Part shown: positions 18,451 through 27,019 of the stretch, piece after piece
Position numbering within the stretch: position 1 is the stretch's first letter
Layout: each line of letters begins with the position of its first letter
NCBI GenBank assembly: GCA_021848545.1
Contig: JAJZUL010000003.1
Location: 1-64,000 of the forward strand
Origin: Pseudomonadota bacterium
GTDB taxonomy: Bacteria; Pseudomonadota; Alphaproteobacteria; Rhodospirillales; Magnetospirillaceae
Direction of reading: 5' to 3'
DNA length: 64,000 nt
Program-made: the position numbers and the translations under genes
The notes under the pieces: generated by a model
The model's database searches: none
Told to the model about the DNA's origin: nothing
What the model saw: the letters and a program-made list of their open reading frames with translations, nothing else

Positions 18451-18580
18451 TGGAGCGGAGCGACTAGGCCGTTGAGGCCGCCGCAGCGTGCGGAGAGGCC
18501 CCACCGGGGCCTCGGAGCGTAAGCGAGGATAGCCAAGGGCGCGGACGCGCCCGCCCGGCGATTGAGGGAAAGATACATAA
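18451..18580 (+). repeat. Dispersed repeat family A, copy 3 (full length)
   Basis: A 130-bp copy of the element at 3135-3264, with the same orientation relative to the window and the same ends (TGGAGCGGAGCGACTAGGCC to GGGAAAGATACATAA). The central palindrome is perfect here (GGCCCCACCGGGGCC), while copy 2 has changes on one arm, which hints at selection for base pairing or recent origin. It fills much of the 356-nt gap between two leftward genes. The rest (18259-18450) holds the PfkB gene promoter region and the AT-rich motif TCTAAATCAATAGAT near 18408, and no gene. Confidence 0.8.
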
Positions 18581-18614
18581 CCCAGGGCATTGAGCGGACG
18601 CCATCCGGCGTCGG

Positions 18615-20708
18615 TCAAAAATCGTCACGCGCGCCGCCCGCCGGCTCCTTGACGGCGTCGCGCAAATAGCGCTCGATCCCGTCCTCCCGCATGGGCTTAC
18701 AGAAAAAATAGCCCTGCGCCAGCGCGCAATCACGTTCCCGGAAGAAATCGCACTGTTCCCGGGTCTCGATCCCCTCGGCCACCACCGCCAAAGACAGGCT
18801 GTCGGCCATGGCCATGATGGCATCCACCAGCTTGGCCGATTCGCGATTGACGGTGACGTCCTGGACGAAGGACTTGTCGATCTTCAGGGTGTGGAACGGA
18901 AACCGGCGCAGATAGCTGAGCGACGAATAGCCCGTGCCGAAATCGTCGATGGACAGCCGGATGCCCATGGCGGAGATTTCGTCCAGGGCGCGGGACACCT
19001 CGTGACCGTCATCCATCAGCGCCGATTCGGTGATCTCCAATTCCAGACGCTCCGGCCCGATGCCGGTCCGTTCCAGCACCTGGATCACGTCCCTGACGAT
19101 GCCCCCCTGGCGCATCTGGCGGCTGGACACGTTGACCGCCACGCGGAATTGCTCGGGCAGCAGCGCGCCCAGGGCGGCCACCCGGCCGCAGGCGGTTTCC
19201 AGCGCCCAATGGCCCAATGGCACGATCAGTCCGCTTTCCTCGGCCAGGGGAATGAATTGCGACGGCGGCACCGGCCCCGATTCGCCGTCGTAGCGCATCA
19301 GCGCCTCGGCCCCCACCGGAATGCCGTGACGCAGATCGACGATGGGCTGATAGTCCATGCGGAATCGCCGTTTTTCGAAGCCGCGGCGCAGCTCCTGTTC
19401 CAGCAGCAGGCGATCTTCGGCCCGTTTGCGCATGCCGATGGCGAAACGGCTGATGGAACTGGTTCCCCGTTCCTTGGCCGCGTACAGGGCGAAATCGGCG
19501 TTACGGATCAAGGTTTCGCCATCGGCGCCGTCTTGCGGATGGACGGCGATGCCGATGCTGATGGTGGCGTAGGATTCCACGCCCCCCGCCATGAAGGGCC
19601 GGTTGAACGACGCGACGATGCGATCGGCGACGATTTCGGCCTGCTTGAGATCGGCGAGATTGGGCAGCACCACGACGAAATCGTCGCCCCCCAGCCGGCC
19701 CGCCGTATCGGCCGGTCCCACCGCTTCGCTCAGGCGCGCGGCCGCTTCCACCAGAACCGCGTCGCCGGTGGCGTGGCCGAAACTGTCGTTGATATGCTTG
19801 AACCGGTCCATGTCGAAGAACAGCACCGCCACCTGCCCGGCGCCGGCATCCGCCTCGGCGATGCTCTGGCTCAGCCGCTCCAGCACCAGACGGCGGTTGG
19901 GCAACCCGGTCAGGGGGTCGTGCAAAGCCTGACGGATCAGCAGATCCTCGTATTCCTTCCGGACGCTGATATCCTCGCGCACCACCACGTAATGGCTGAC
20001 CATGCCGTCTTCGCCGCGCATGGGCGCCACCGACGCCTTTTCCCACAACAGCCGCCCATCCTTGCAGCGCGACCGCACCTCCGCCTGCCAGGGGCGGCCC
20101 TCGGCGGCCTCGATCGCGCCCGCCTCCAGCAGGGCCGCGCATTCGCACCCGGTATCGTGCAGGCTGCGGCCCACCGCCTCGTCCGCGAAATAGCCGGTGG
20201 TTTCGATAAAGCGGGGATTGACGTATTCGATGATCCCCCTGCGATCGACGATGATCACCGAGGCCGGGCTTTGTTCCACCGCCATCGACAACTTGCGCAG
20301 GGTGTTTTCGGCCTCGCGCCGGGCCAGGCGGCTTAAGCATTCCCGCCTTTCACGCTCGATGGCCGGCCCCAGCCGCGCCAGATCGTGCTTTTCGACGAAA
20401 TCGACGGCGCCGGCCTTGAACAGCACCACCACATCCTCGGTCTTCACCGCCCCCGACAGGATGATGAACGGCGCCTGGGGCGCCAACGCCCGTTGCACCA
20501 GCAACGCCTCCCTGGCGCTGAAACGCGGCAATTTGACGTCCGAAAGCACCACGTCGGGAGCGGAGCGGATCAACGCCGCTTCCATCTCCGCCCGCGTCTC
20601 GACCCGGATCCAGCGCAGATCGGGCCAGGTTCGCCGTAATTCATGCTGAACCAGGAGGGCATCGTCGCGGTCGTCCTCGACCATCAGAACCGTGAGCGAT
20701 TCCTCCAT
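18615..20708 (-). CDS. Receiver-PAS-GGDEF-EAL cyclic-di-GMP signalling protein
   Basis: Response-regulator output of the upstream sensor. A CheY-like receiver (1-125) has acidic pocket MVEDDRDD and phospho-acceptor in VVLSDVKLP near residue 57. A PAS domain (about 135-260) with cysteines CECAALLEAG follows. The diguanylate cyclase-type domain has RLGGDDF near residue 340, an accepted variant of GGDEF. The phosphodiesterase-type EAL domain has GAEALMRY near 468, and its metal and catalytic residues are in NVSSRQM, EITESALM, SIDDFGTGYSS and VVAEGIE. Both catalytic sites look intact, so it may make or degrade c-di-GMP depending on receiver phosphorylation. The start codon overlaps the stop of the preceding response-regulator gene by 1 nt. 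Confidence 0.92.
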   Translation of the reverse strand: MEESLTVLMVEDDRDDALLVQHELRRTWPDLRWIRVETRAEMEAALIRSAPDVVLSDVKLPRFSAREALLVQRALAPQAPFIILSGAVKTEDVVVLFKAGAVDFVEKHDLARLGPAIERERRECLSRLARREAENTLRKLSMAVEQSPASVIIVDRRGIIEYVNPRFIETTGYFADEAVGRSLHDTGCECAALLEAGAIEAAEGRPWQAEVRSRCKDGRLLWEKASVAPMRGEDGMVSHYVVVREDISVRKEYEDLLIRQALHDPLTGLPNRRLVLERLSQSIAEADAGAGQVAVLFFDMDRFKHINDSFGHATGDAVLVEAAARLSEAVGPADTAGRLGGDDFVVVLPNLADLKQAEIVADRIVASFNRPFMAGGVESYATISIGIAVHPQDGADGETLIRNADFALYAAKERGTSSISRFAIGMRKRAEDRLLLEQELRRGFEKRRFRMDYQPIVDLRHGIPVGAEALMRYDGESGPVPPSQFIPLAEESGLIVPLGHWALETACGRVAALGALLPEQFRVAVNVSSRQMRQGGIVRDVIQVLERTGIGPERLELEITESALMDDGHEVSRALDEISAMGIRLSIDDFGTGYSSLSYLRRFPFHTLKIDKSFVQDVTVNRESAKLVDAIMAMADSLSLAVVAEGIETREQCDFFRERDCALAQGYFFCKPMREDGIERYLRDAVKEPAGGARDDF

Positions 20709-21172
20709 CAGGCCCCTCCGCCCGACCGGGGCGGCGCAAGATTGAGGACCAGCCAGTACAGTCCCACCTGTTCGATGACCCGGGAAAATTCATCGAAATC
20801 GACGGGTTTTCGGATGTAGCTGTTCACCCCCAACCGATAACCCTGGATCAGGTCCTGCTCGCTGTCCGACGTGGTCAGGATCACCACCGGCACCGCATGG
20901 CCCCATTCGCTGGCGCGCAGACGCCTCAGCACGTCGAGCCCCGACACCTTGGGCAAATGCAGATCGAGCAGGATCAGGGCCGGCAGATCGTCGGGCGAGC
21001 GGTCGGCGTAATTGCCGGTGGCGAACAGGTAATCGATGGCATCGGCGCCATTGCGCACGACATCCACGTCATTGGCCAGACGGTGGCGGCGAAACGCGTG
21101 CAGCGTCAGCTCGATATCGTCGGGGTTGTCCTCCACCAACAAGATGGTGCTGCTGGTCCGGTCGGCCGTCAT
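20708..21172 (-). CDS. Single-domain response regulator (Rcp1-like)
   Basis: A 154-residue CheY-like receiver. The acidic pair is in LLVEDNPDDIELT, the phospho-acceptor Asp in LILLDLHLPKVSG, the switch Thr in VVILTTSDSE and the Lys in YIRKPVDFDEF. The insert NYADRSPDDLP and the overall length are typical of Rcp1-type regulators that partner phytochrome-class histidine kinases, and the upstream kinase is of that class. There is no output domain, so it may relay phosphate or act by protein contact. It is translationally coupled (TGATG) to the GGDEF-EAL gene. A 186-nt gap with an 18-bp palindrome separates it from the kinase gene. Confidence 0.9.
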   Translation of the reverse strand: MTADRTSSTILLVEDNPDDIELTLHAFRRHRLANDVDVVRNGADAIDYLFATGNYADRSPDDLPALILLDLHLPKVSGLDVLRRLRASEWGHAVPVVILTTSDSEQDLIQGYRLGVNSYIRKPVDFDEFSRVIEQVGLYWLVLNLAPPRSGGGA

Positions 21173-21236
21173 ACCGCGCTCCCGGCGCCGGAGGCGCCAA
21201 ATCGACGTACTTTTCCGCTCACCCCTAGAGCCGGAT

Positions 21237-21275
21237 GCGATTAGGTTGAATCGCTTCGCGATTCAACCTAATCGC
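21237..21275. repeat. Perfect 18-bp inverted repeat
   Basis: GCGATTAGGTTGAATCGC, a TTC spacer and its exact reverse complement form a 39-nt hairpin between the sensor kinase and response regulator genes of one operon. It has no U-run. It is followed at 21284-21300 by CTCTAAATCAATAAAT. A close relative of this motif occurs near 35060 (CTCTCAATCAATAAAT) and 18408, so it may be part of a larger dispersed element. It could attenuate or process the operon mRNA, or bind a dimeric protein. Confidence 0.7.
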
Positions 21276-21358
21276 TGAATTCGCCTCTAAATCAATAAAT
21301 GCGATGGTAAAGCAGCTTGGCTTTCGCAGAAAGGATTTCAACATGGACTCCCCTTCCG

Positions 21359-23179
21359 TTATAGCGTGAAGCGGAAGGTGGCGCCGTGACCCGGACTGCC
21401 GTCGGCCCAAATGCGGCCGCCATGACGCCGGATGATGCGATCGACCAGGGCGAGGCCGATGCCGGTGCCTTCGAATTCCTCGGCATCGTGCAGACGCGTG
21501 AACGGCTTGAACAGGGATTCGGCGTATTCCATGTCGAAACCGGCGCCGTTGTCGGTGACGAAAAACACCCGCTCGCCATCCATGGTCTCGGTCCCGAAGG
21601 CGATTTCCGCCCTGTCGGTGCGGCCGGTATATTTCCAGGCATTGGTCAGCAGATTTTCCAAAGCCGCGGTCAACAGGCGCGAATCGCCTTCGACTTGCAT
21701 CCCGGGCTCGATACGCCAATCGATCCGGCGCTCGGGCGAACGGGCGGAAAGCTCGGCGGCGATGCGCGACGCGATGGCCGACAGGTCCACATCGGTCCGG
21801 ACCATGTCGGACCGGGCGCTGCGCGACAGGCCCAAAAGGGCGTCGATGGTCTGCCCCATGGTCTGGCTGCCCGCCCGGATACGGTCGAGGTAATGCCGCG
21901 CGTCCTCGTCCAATCGCCCGCCATGGTCCTCGACCAGGATGCGACTGAACCCGTCGATGCGCCGTAAGGGCGCCCGCAGATCGTGCGAAACCGAATAGGC
22001 GAAGGCCTCCAACTCGCTGTTGACCATTTGCAGTTCGGCGGTGCGCTGGCGCACCCGTTGTTCCAGATCGTCGTTAAGGCGACGGATTTCGGTCAAGGCC
22101 CGATGGGTTTCGGTCCGGTCCTGGACGATCACCAGGGCATGCCGCGGACCACCGGGCACGGCCAGCGGCAGGGCCTGGGCATGAAACACCCGATCGGCAT
22201 AGTCGATGTCGATGGCGCCGACGGTTCCTTCGACGGCGGCGGTCACCAGGGCGGCGAATTGCGGAATTTCGGCCACGCGCGGGCAGGTCTTGCCGACTTC
22301 CACCATCATCCCCTCAAGACCGAAGGGCGGTTGCCCCTCGCGATTGACCAGCACCACCCGCCCGTCGGGTTCCAGTTCGGCGATGAAGAACGGCGCATTG
22401 TCGATGACGATGCGCAACCGGGTCTCGCTGTCGATCAACGCCGCTTCGACCGCCGTGCGGCGTTCGATATCCCGTTCCAGTTCGCGATTGACGCGACTGA
22501 TCTCCTCATAGGATTTGGCCAGGGATCGGCGCATGGTATTGGTGGCGGCGACCACATCGTCCAATTCGTCCGTTTTGTCGCGGAGGGCGCGCGCCAACAC
22601 CACCGGCATACCCAGGGTGCCGATGGTCGTCGTTCGCGCCACCGCGGCGATCGCCCCCAGATGGCGGATGACCAGACGATGGACCAGAAAGACGATGACC
22701 AGAGCCAGAACCAGCATCTGCAGGGTCTGGGACGCCAGAATCAACTCCCCCTGCCGTAACAGCCCGCCGTAGATGCCGCCCAGGCCGGCGACGACCACCA
22801 GATCGCCCAGATGCAGGTTCCGGCCCTCGTAGCGATAGGTCAGGGGGACCCGCTCGGTCAATGTTTCGCCCTTGGGCTTGCTGCCGATGACGATGTCGGG
22901 GCCGGAATCGCGGTCGCGTATGGCCACGAAGCGGATATCGGGAAGCCGGTAGATGCCGGCCAGCTCGATGTGGAGCAGGTGATCGTTGGCCACCCACAGA
23001 CTGTTGGAAAGACTGTTCGCGTAACTGGCGCGGATATCGGCGAAGCGGCCATGGATCGCCTGAACGTCCCACCGATATTGAACGAAAAGCAGGAACGCCG
23101 CCGACAACAGGGCCGCCACCGCGCTGATGGCCAGCACACCGACGAGAATACGGGTGACGAGGCGTGTTCGTCGGCTCAC
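21359..23179 (-). CDS. Membrane sensor histidine kinase, phytochrome-kinase class
   Basis: A 606-residue inner-membrane kinase. A helix at about 8-32 and another near 165-190 flank a periplasmic domain of about 130 residues (LSNSLWVANDHLLHIELAG). A HAMP-like linker and coiled coil lead to a PAS-like domain (about 265-370). The HisKA domain has the H-box AYSVSHDLRAPL near residue 398; the wording of this box is that of bacteriophytochrome-type kinases. The HATPase has NLLTNAWKYT and DNGAGFDMEY. The GTG start overlaps the stop of the upstream periplasmic protein gene, so the two are probably made as a pair, the binding protein presenting a ligand to the kinase. The two genes downstream are its likely phosphotransfer partners. 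Confidence 0.9.
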   Translation of the reverse strand: MSRRTRLVTRILVGVLAISAVAALLSAAFLLFVQYRWDVQAIHGRFADIRASYANSLSNSLWVANDHLLHIELAGIYRLPDIRFVAIRDRDSGPDIVIGSKPKGETLTERVPLTYRYEGRNLHLGDLVVVAGLGGIYGGLLRQGELILASQTLQMLVLALVIVFLVHRLVIRHLGAIAAVARTTTIGTLGMPVVLARALRDKTDELDDVVAATNTMRRSLAKSYEEISRVNRELERDIERRTAVEAALIDSETRLRIVIDNAPFFIAELEPDGRVVLVNREGQPPFGLEGMMVEVGKTCPRVAEIPQFAALVTAAVEGTVGAIDIDYADRVFHAQALPLAVPGGPRHALVIVQDRTETHRALTEIRRLNDDLEQRVRQRTAELQMVNSELEAFAYSVSHDLRAPLRRIDGFSRILVEDHGGRLDEDARHYLDRIRAGSQTMGQTIDALLGLSRSARSDMVRTDVDLSAIASRIAAELSARSPERRIDWRIEPGMQVEGDSRLLTAALENLLTNAWKYTGRTDRAEIAFGTETMDGERVFFVTDNGAGFDMEYAESLFKPFTRLHDAEEFEGTGIGLALVDRIIRRHGGRIWADGSPGHGATFRFTL

Positions 23180-23985
23180 CGGACGTCCCCCTCCCGGTAA
23201 TAGCGGTCGATCTCGGCCTGCAACGGCGCCTTGGCGTTGAGGCGGTCGATGGCGGCGGCCAGCGGCGCCGCCAAAGCCCGGTAGCGCTGATTGAGATACA
23301 GGTAGCCGGGCATCACCACCAACGGCCGGCCGACCACATGAATGTCGGTCAGCTTCAACGCCCGCAGGGTTCCCAGCCCCGTCGCCTCGTCGATGAGCAC
23401 GACGTCGGTGCGACCGCGCTCCAACAGCCGGAACAACTGGGCGGCGTCGTCCACCTCGACCCGGTTGCGGGAATCGGTATGGGTTTCAAGATATTTGTAG
23501 CCCCGCACCAGGGCGAGGGAATAGCGGTCAAGCGACAACCAGCCCGTGACCCGGACCGACGGATCGCGGGCGAAGGCGACGAAAACCATGTCGCACAGCT
23601 TGGCCGGCACTTCCACGAGATGGGAGGCCACGCTGGCGTAGCGCTGGCCGAGACCGGCGATGCGCATGGCGTCGCCATCGTCGATGCCGTTATCGGCGTT
23701 GATCAGCGCCCTTTGGCCCGGCAGCCATTGCACCCGCACCCGCCGCCCGATGGCGGCGAAAGCCCGATGCAGAAACCGATCGAGAAAACCGGACTGGTCG
23801 GGCCGGTGCAACGGCGCCTGGAACGCGGTGTCGAGAACCACCACCGGCCCATGAAGGGGGGGCCGGGGGGGCGAAGCTTCGCCGTGGACCGCCGCCGACG
23901 CCGCCGGGACGGCCAGGGCCGAAACGATCGCGATTGCCGCCCACCTCGATCCCGGGCGAAGCGCTCCCTGGAGACGCGATCCCAC
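23176..23985 (-). CDS. Periplasmic solute-binding protein of a sensor system
   Basis: An exported protein of about 269 residues. A basic n-region, the hydrophobic core WAAIAIVSALAVP and the cleavage site AASAA form a clear signal peptide. The mature part resembles family 3 extracellular solute-binding proteins in size and layout (VVVLDTAFQAPLHRPDQ at the start, DVVLIDEATGLGTLRAL in lobe 2, a C-terminal helix NQRYRALAAPLAAAIDRL). No transporter genes lie nearby. Its stop overlaps the start of a membrane histidine kinase gene, so it most likely acts as an input protein for that kinase. The start is uncertain: the GTG at 23985 best fits the signal peptide, and the frame is open to a GTG at 24051. 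Confidence 0.75.
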   Translation of the reverse strand: MGSRLQGALRPGSRWAAIAIVSALAVPAASAAVHGEASPPRPPLHGPVVVLDTAFQAPLHRPDQSGFLDRFLHRAFAAIGRRVRVQWLPGQRALINADNGIDDGDAMRIAGLGQRYASVASHLVEVPAKLCDMVFVAFARDPSVRVTGWLSLDRYSLALVRGYKYLETHTDSRNRVEVDDAAQLFRLLERGRTDVVLIDEATGLGTLRALKLTDIHVVGRPLVVMPGYLYLNQRYRALAAPLAAAIDRLNAKAPLQAEIDRYYREGDVR

Positions 23986-24205
23986 GCCGATGGCTTCCCC
24001 CTGCCGCCCGACGGCGACGCGTGCATTGTGGTTGCCTGTCGATTGTGACACTTCAACCGTTACCGCTTCAACTCCCTTGGCTTTGGCGGAACATTCCCGG
24101 CCGCCGCCATATCAAGACTCGCCATTTCCGCCCGGTAATGCCAAGTTTCCAAAAAATTTGCGGCGATGCGAAAAACCACCCCCGGTCGGGGGGGAAGGAT
24201 GGGCG

Positions 24206-27001
24206 ATGCGGACGGATGACGACAAGGAGTTGCGGGCGCGGGTCAAGCTGTTCGGCAACCTGCTGGGAGAGGTGCTGAAGACCCAGGAGCCGGCCTGCGT
24301 GTTCGACACCGTCGAGACGTTGCGCAAGGGCTTCATCGATCTGCGCCAAAGCGAGAATGCCGACCGTCGCCGCGCGCTGATGGATCTGGTCGGCCGTCTT
24401 GACGCCGACACCCTGTCGCGGGTGGTCCGCGCCTTCGCCATCTATTTCCTGCTGGCCAACATCGCCGAGGATGACTGGGCCCATTACGCGCGCCGCACCC
24501 AGGTGGAAAGCGGCGAACGCCTGTGGCTGGGATCGTTCGACGACACGCTTCGCCTGCTTCAGGCCGAAGGGGTGAACGCCGGGGGCCTGTATGAATTGCT
24601 GGCCCTGCTGCGCTACCAGCCGGTCTTCACCGCCCACCCCACCGAGGCCAAGCGCCGCACCCTGCTGGAGACGCAGCGGCGCCTGTGGCTGCTGGCCAAG
24701 CAGTTGAACGACACCCGGCCGGAATCGCGCCGGCACCGCGCCCTGGAAGACAAGATCCGCAACCAGATCCAGATTTTGTGGAAGACCGACGAAGTGCGGG
24801 TCCACAAGCCCGAGGTGCTGGACGAGATCAAGAATGGCCTGTTCTATTTCCGCACCACCTTGTTCGACGCGGTGCCGCAGCTTTACCGCAATCTCGAACG
24901 CGCCATCGCCCTGGTCTATGGCAAGGCGGCCGCCGAGCGGCCGATGCCGCGATTCGTGCGATTCGGGTCGTGGATCGGCGGCGACCGCGACGGCAATCCC
25001 TTCGTCACCCACGACGTGACCGGGGTGGCGGTGATGCTGCAATCGCGGGAGGCATTGGCCGAATATCGCCGGCGCATCGAGGAATTGTCCGAGGTGCTGA
25101 CCCATTCCTCGTCGCTGGTGACGCCCACGGCCGAGTTCACCGCCAGCCTGGAAGCCGACGAATCCATCGCCGCAATCTGTTTCCGCAGCCAGCCCAACCG
25201 CTTCGCCGGCGAACCCTATCGCCGCAAGCTGGGAATCATGAGCTTCCGCCTGGAGCGGATGATCGCCAGGCTCGACGCCATGATCGACGGCCATTCCAAT
25301 CCGAAAGAGCCGGGCGGCTATGCGTCAGAGGCGGATCTTCTGGCCGATCTCGCCGCCATCGCCGGATCGCTGGCCGGTCACGGCGACGCCAATCTCGCCG
25401 ATGCCGAGCTCAAGGATCTGATCGTCCTGGTGGAGACGTTCGGCTTTTTCCTGGCGGAGCTGGACGTCCGCCAGGAATCGACCCGCCATACCGAAGCGGT
25501 GGCCGAATTGTTCGCCCGCGCCCCCAACCTGCCCGATTACCGGAAGCTGAGCGAGGCCGAGCGACTGGACGCGCTGGGCCGGCTTTTGTCCCACGGCGGC
25601 ACGCCGCTGATCTACGAGGACGGGCTGTCGGACCAGACCAAGGAAACGATGAACGTGATGCGCGGCATGGCCCGGTTGCGCCGCGACATTTCGCCCAAGG
25701 TGTTCGGCGCCTACGTCATTTCCATGACCCATCAGGCCAGCCACGTTCTCGAAGTGATGATCCTGGCCAATTTCGCCGGATTGTGCGGCCGCCACGCCGA
25801 CGGCACCTGGTATTGCGACATCCGCATCGCGCCGCTGTTCGAGACCATCGAGGACCTGGCCCATGTCGAGCCGGTGCTCGAAGCGCTGCTGGCGGTGCCG
25901 GCCTATCGCGCCCTGCTGAAGGCGTCGGGCGACGTTCAGGAAGTGATGCTGGGCTATTCGGATTCGTGCAAGGATGGCGGCATCCTGGCCTCGTCCTGGG
26001 GGCTGTATCAGGCCCAGAAGACCATCACCGTCACCACCCGGCGCCACGGCGTCGGCTGCCGCCTGTTCCATGGCCGCGGCGGCACGGTCGGCCGTGGCGG
26101 CGGACCGACCCACGCGGCGATCATGGCCCAGCCGCCGGGCACGGTGAACGGGGAAATCAAGTTCACCGAACAGGGCGAAGTGCTGTCCGCCAAATATTCC
26201 AACGCCGAGACCGCCATCTATGAATTGACCATGGGGGGCACCGGGCTGATCAAGGCCAGCCGCTGCCTGATGGTGAGTTGCGACACCGACCCGCCGAACT
26301 TCATGGAGATCATGGGCGATCTGGCGCAGCGCGGCGAACGGGCCTACCGGGCGCTGACCGACGACACGCCGCATCTGATCGATTATTTCTACGAAGCGAC
26401 GCCGGTCACCGAGATCGGCATGCTCAATATCGGCTCGCGGCCGTCGCACCGCACCAAGACCGACCGGTCGAAATATTCGGTGCGGGCCATTCCCTGGGTA
26501 TTCGCCTGGGCCCAATCGCGCCAGACCCTGCCCGCCTGGTACGGGATCGGCGCCGCTTTGGAATCCTGGATGGAGGATCATCCGGGCCGGCTGGCCGATC
26601 TGCGGGCCATGTACAAGGATTGGCCGTTCTTCCGCGCCCTGCTGGACAATGCCCAGATGTCGCTGAGCAAGTCGGAAATGACCACGGCGCGCGAATATGC
26701 CGGGTTGTGCCGCGACGGGGCGGTGGCCGACGAGATCTATGGGCGGATCCGCGAGGAATACGATCGCAGCGTCAAGACCATCCTGACGGTGAGCGAGGGG
26801 GGGGAATTGCTGGCGGAAAATCCCCAGTTGGCCCTGTCGCTGGCCCGGCGCGATCCTTACCTCGATCCCATCAACCACATTCAGTTGGCGACCCTGCGGC
26901 GCTATCGCGGCGCCGATACCGACGACGACCGCAACACCTGGCTGGAACCCCTGTTGCGGTCGATCAACGCCCTGGCCACCGGGATGCGCAATACTGGCTG
27001 A
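24206..27001 (+). CDS. ppc: Phosphoenolpyruvate carboxylase
   Basis: The cytoplasmic enzyme converts phosphoenolpyruvate and bicarbonate to oxaloacetate and phosphate, refilling the TCA cycle. The 931 residues match the family. The first catalytic signature is VFTAHPTEAKRR with the active-site His near 143. GSWIGGDRDGNPFVT follows, then SDSCKDGGILAS and the glycine loop FHGRGGTVGRGGGPTH near 626. The C-terminus ends in TGMRNTG, as in PEPC, whose last residues bind the allosteric inhibitor aspartate. The ATG at 24206 is preferred, with AAGGA upstream; the frame is open 72 codons further but that part does not resemble PEPC. A polyphosphate kinase-family gene follows after 18 nt. Confidence 0.96.
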   Translation: MRTDDDKELRARVKLFGNLLGEVLKTQEPACVFDTVETLRKGFIDLRQSENADRRRALMDLVGRLDADTLSRVVRAFAIYFLLANIAEDDWAHYARRTQVESGERLWLGSFDDTLRLLQAEGVNAGGLYELLALLRYQPVFTAHPTEAKRRTLLETQRRLWLLAKQLNDTRPESRRHRALEDKIRNQIQILWKTDEVRVHKPEVLDEIKNGLFYFRTTLFDAVPQLYRNLERAIALVYGKAAAERPMPRFVRFGSWIGGDRDGNPFVTHDVTGVAVMLQSREALAEYRRRIEELSEVLTHSSSLVTPTAEFTASLEADESIAAICFRSQPNRFAGEPYRRKLGIMSFRLERMIARLDAMIDGHSNPKEPGGYASEADLLADLAAIAGSLAGHGDANLADAELKDLIVLVETFGFFLAELDVRQESTRHTEAVAELFARAPNLPDYRKLSEAERLDALGRLLSHGGTPLIYEDGLSDQTKETMNVMRGMARLRRDISPKVFGAYVISMTHQASHVLEVMILANFAGLCGRHADGTWYCDIRIAPLFETIEDLAHVEPVLEALLAVPAYRALLKASGDVQEVMLGYSDSCKDGGILASSWGLYQAQKTITVTTRRHGVGCRLFHGRGGTVGRGGGPTHAAIMAQPPGTVNGEIKFTEQGEVLSAKYSNAETAIYELTMGGTGLIKASRCLMVSCDTDPPNFMEIMGDLAQRGERAYRALTDDTPHLIDYFYEATPVTEIGMLNIGSRPSHRTKTDRSKYSVRAIPWVFAWAQSRQTLPAWYGIGAALESWMEDHPGRLADLRAMYKDWPFFRALLDNAQMSLSKSEMTTAREYAGLCRDGAVADEIYGRIREEYDRSVKTILTVSEGGELLAENPQLALSLARRDPYLDPINHIQLATLRRYRGADTDDDRNTWLEPLLRSINALATGMRNTG

Positions 27002-27019
27002 TCCTTTCGGGGGGCGACC

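Noticed and set aside
23990-24205. N-terminal extension of PEP carboxylase by 72 codons
   Set aside because: The extension is low in protein-like pattern, overlaps the divergent binding-protein gene, and a ribosome-binding site precedes the ATG at 24206.
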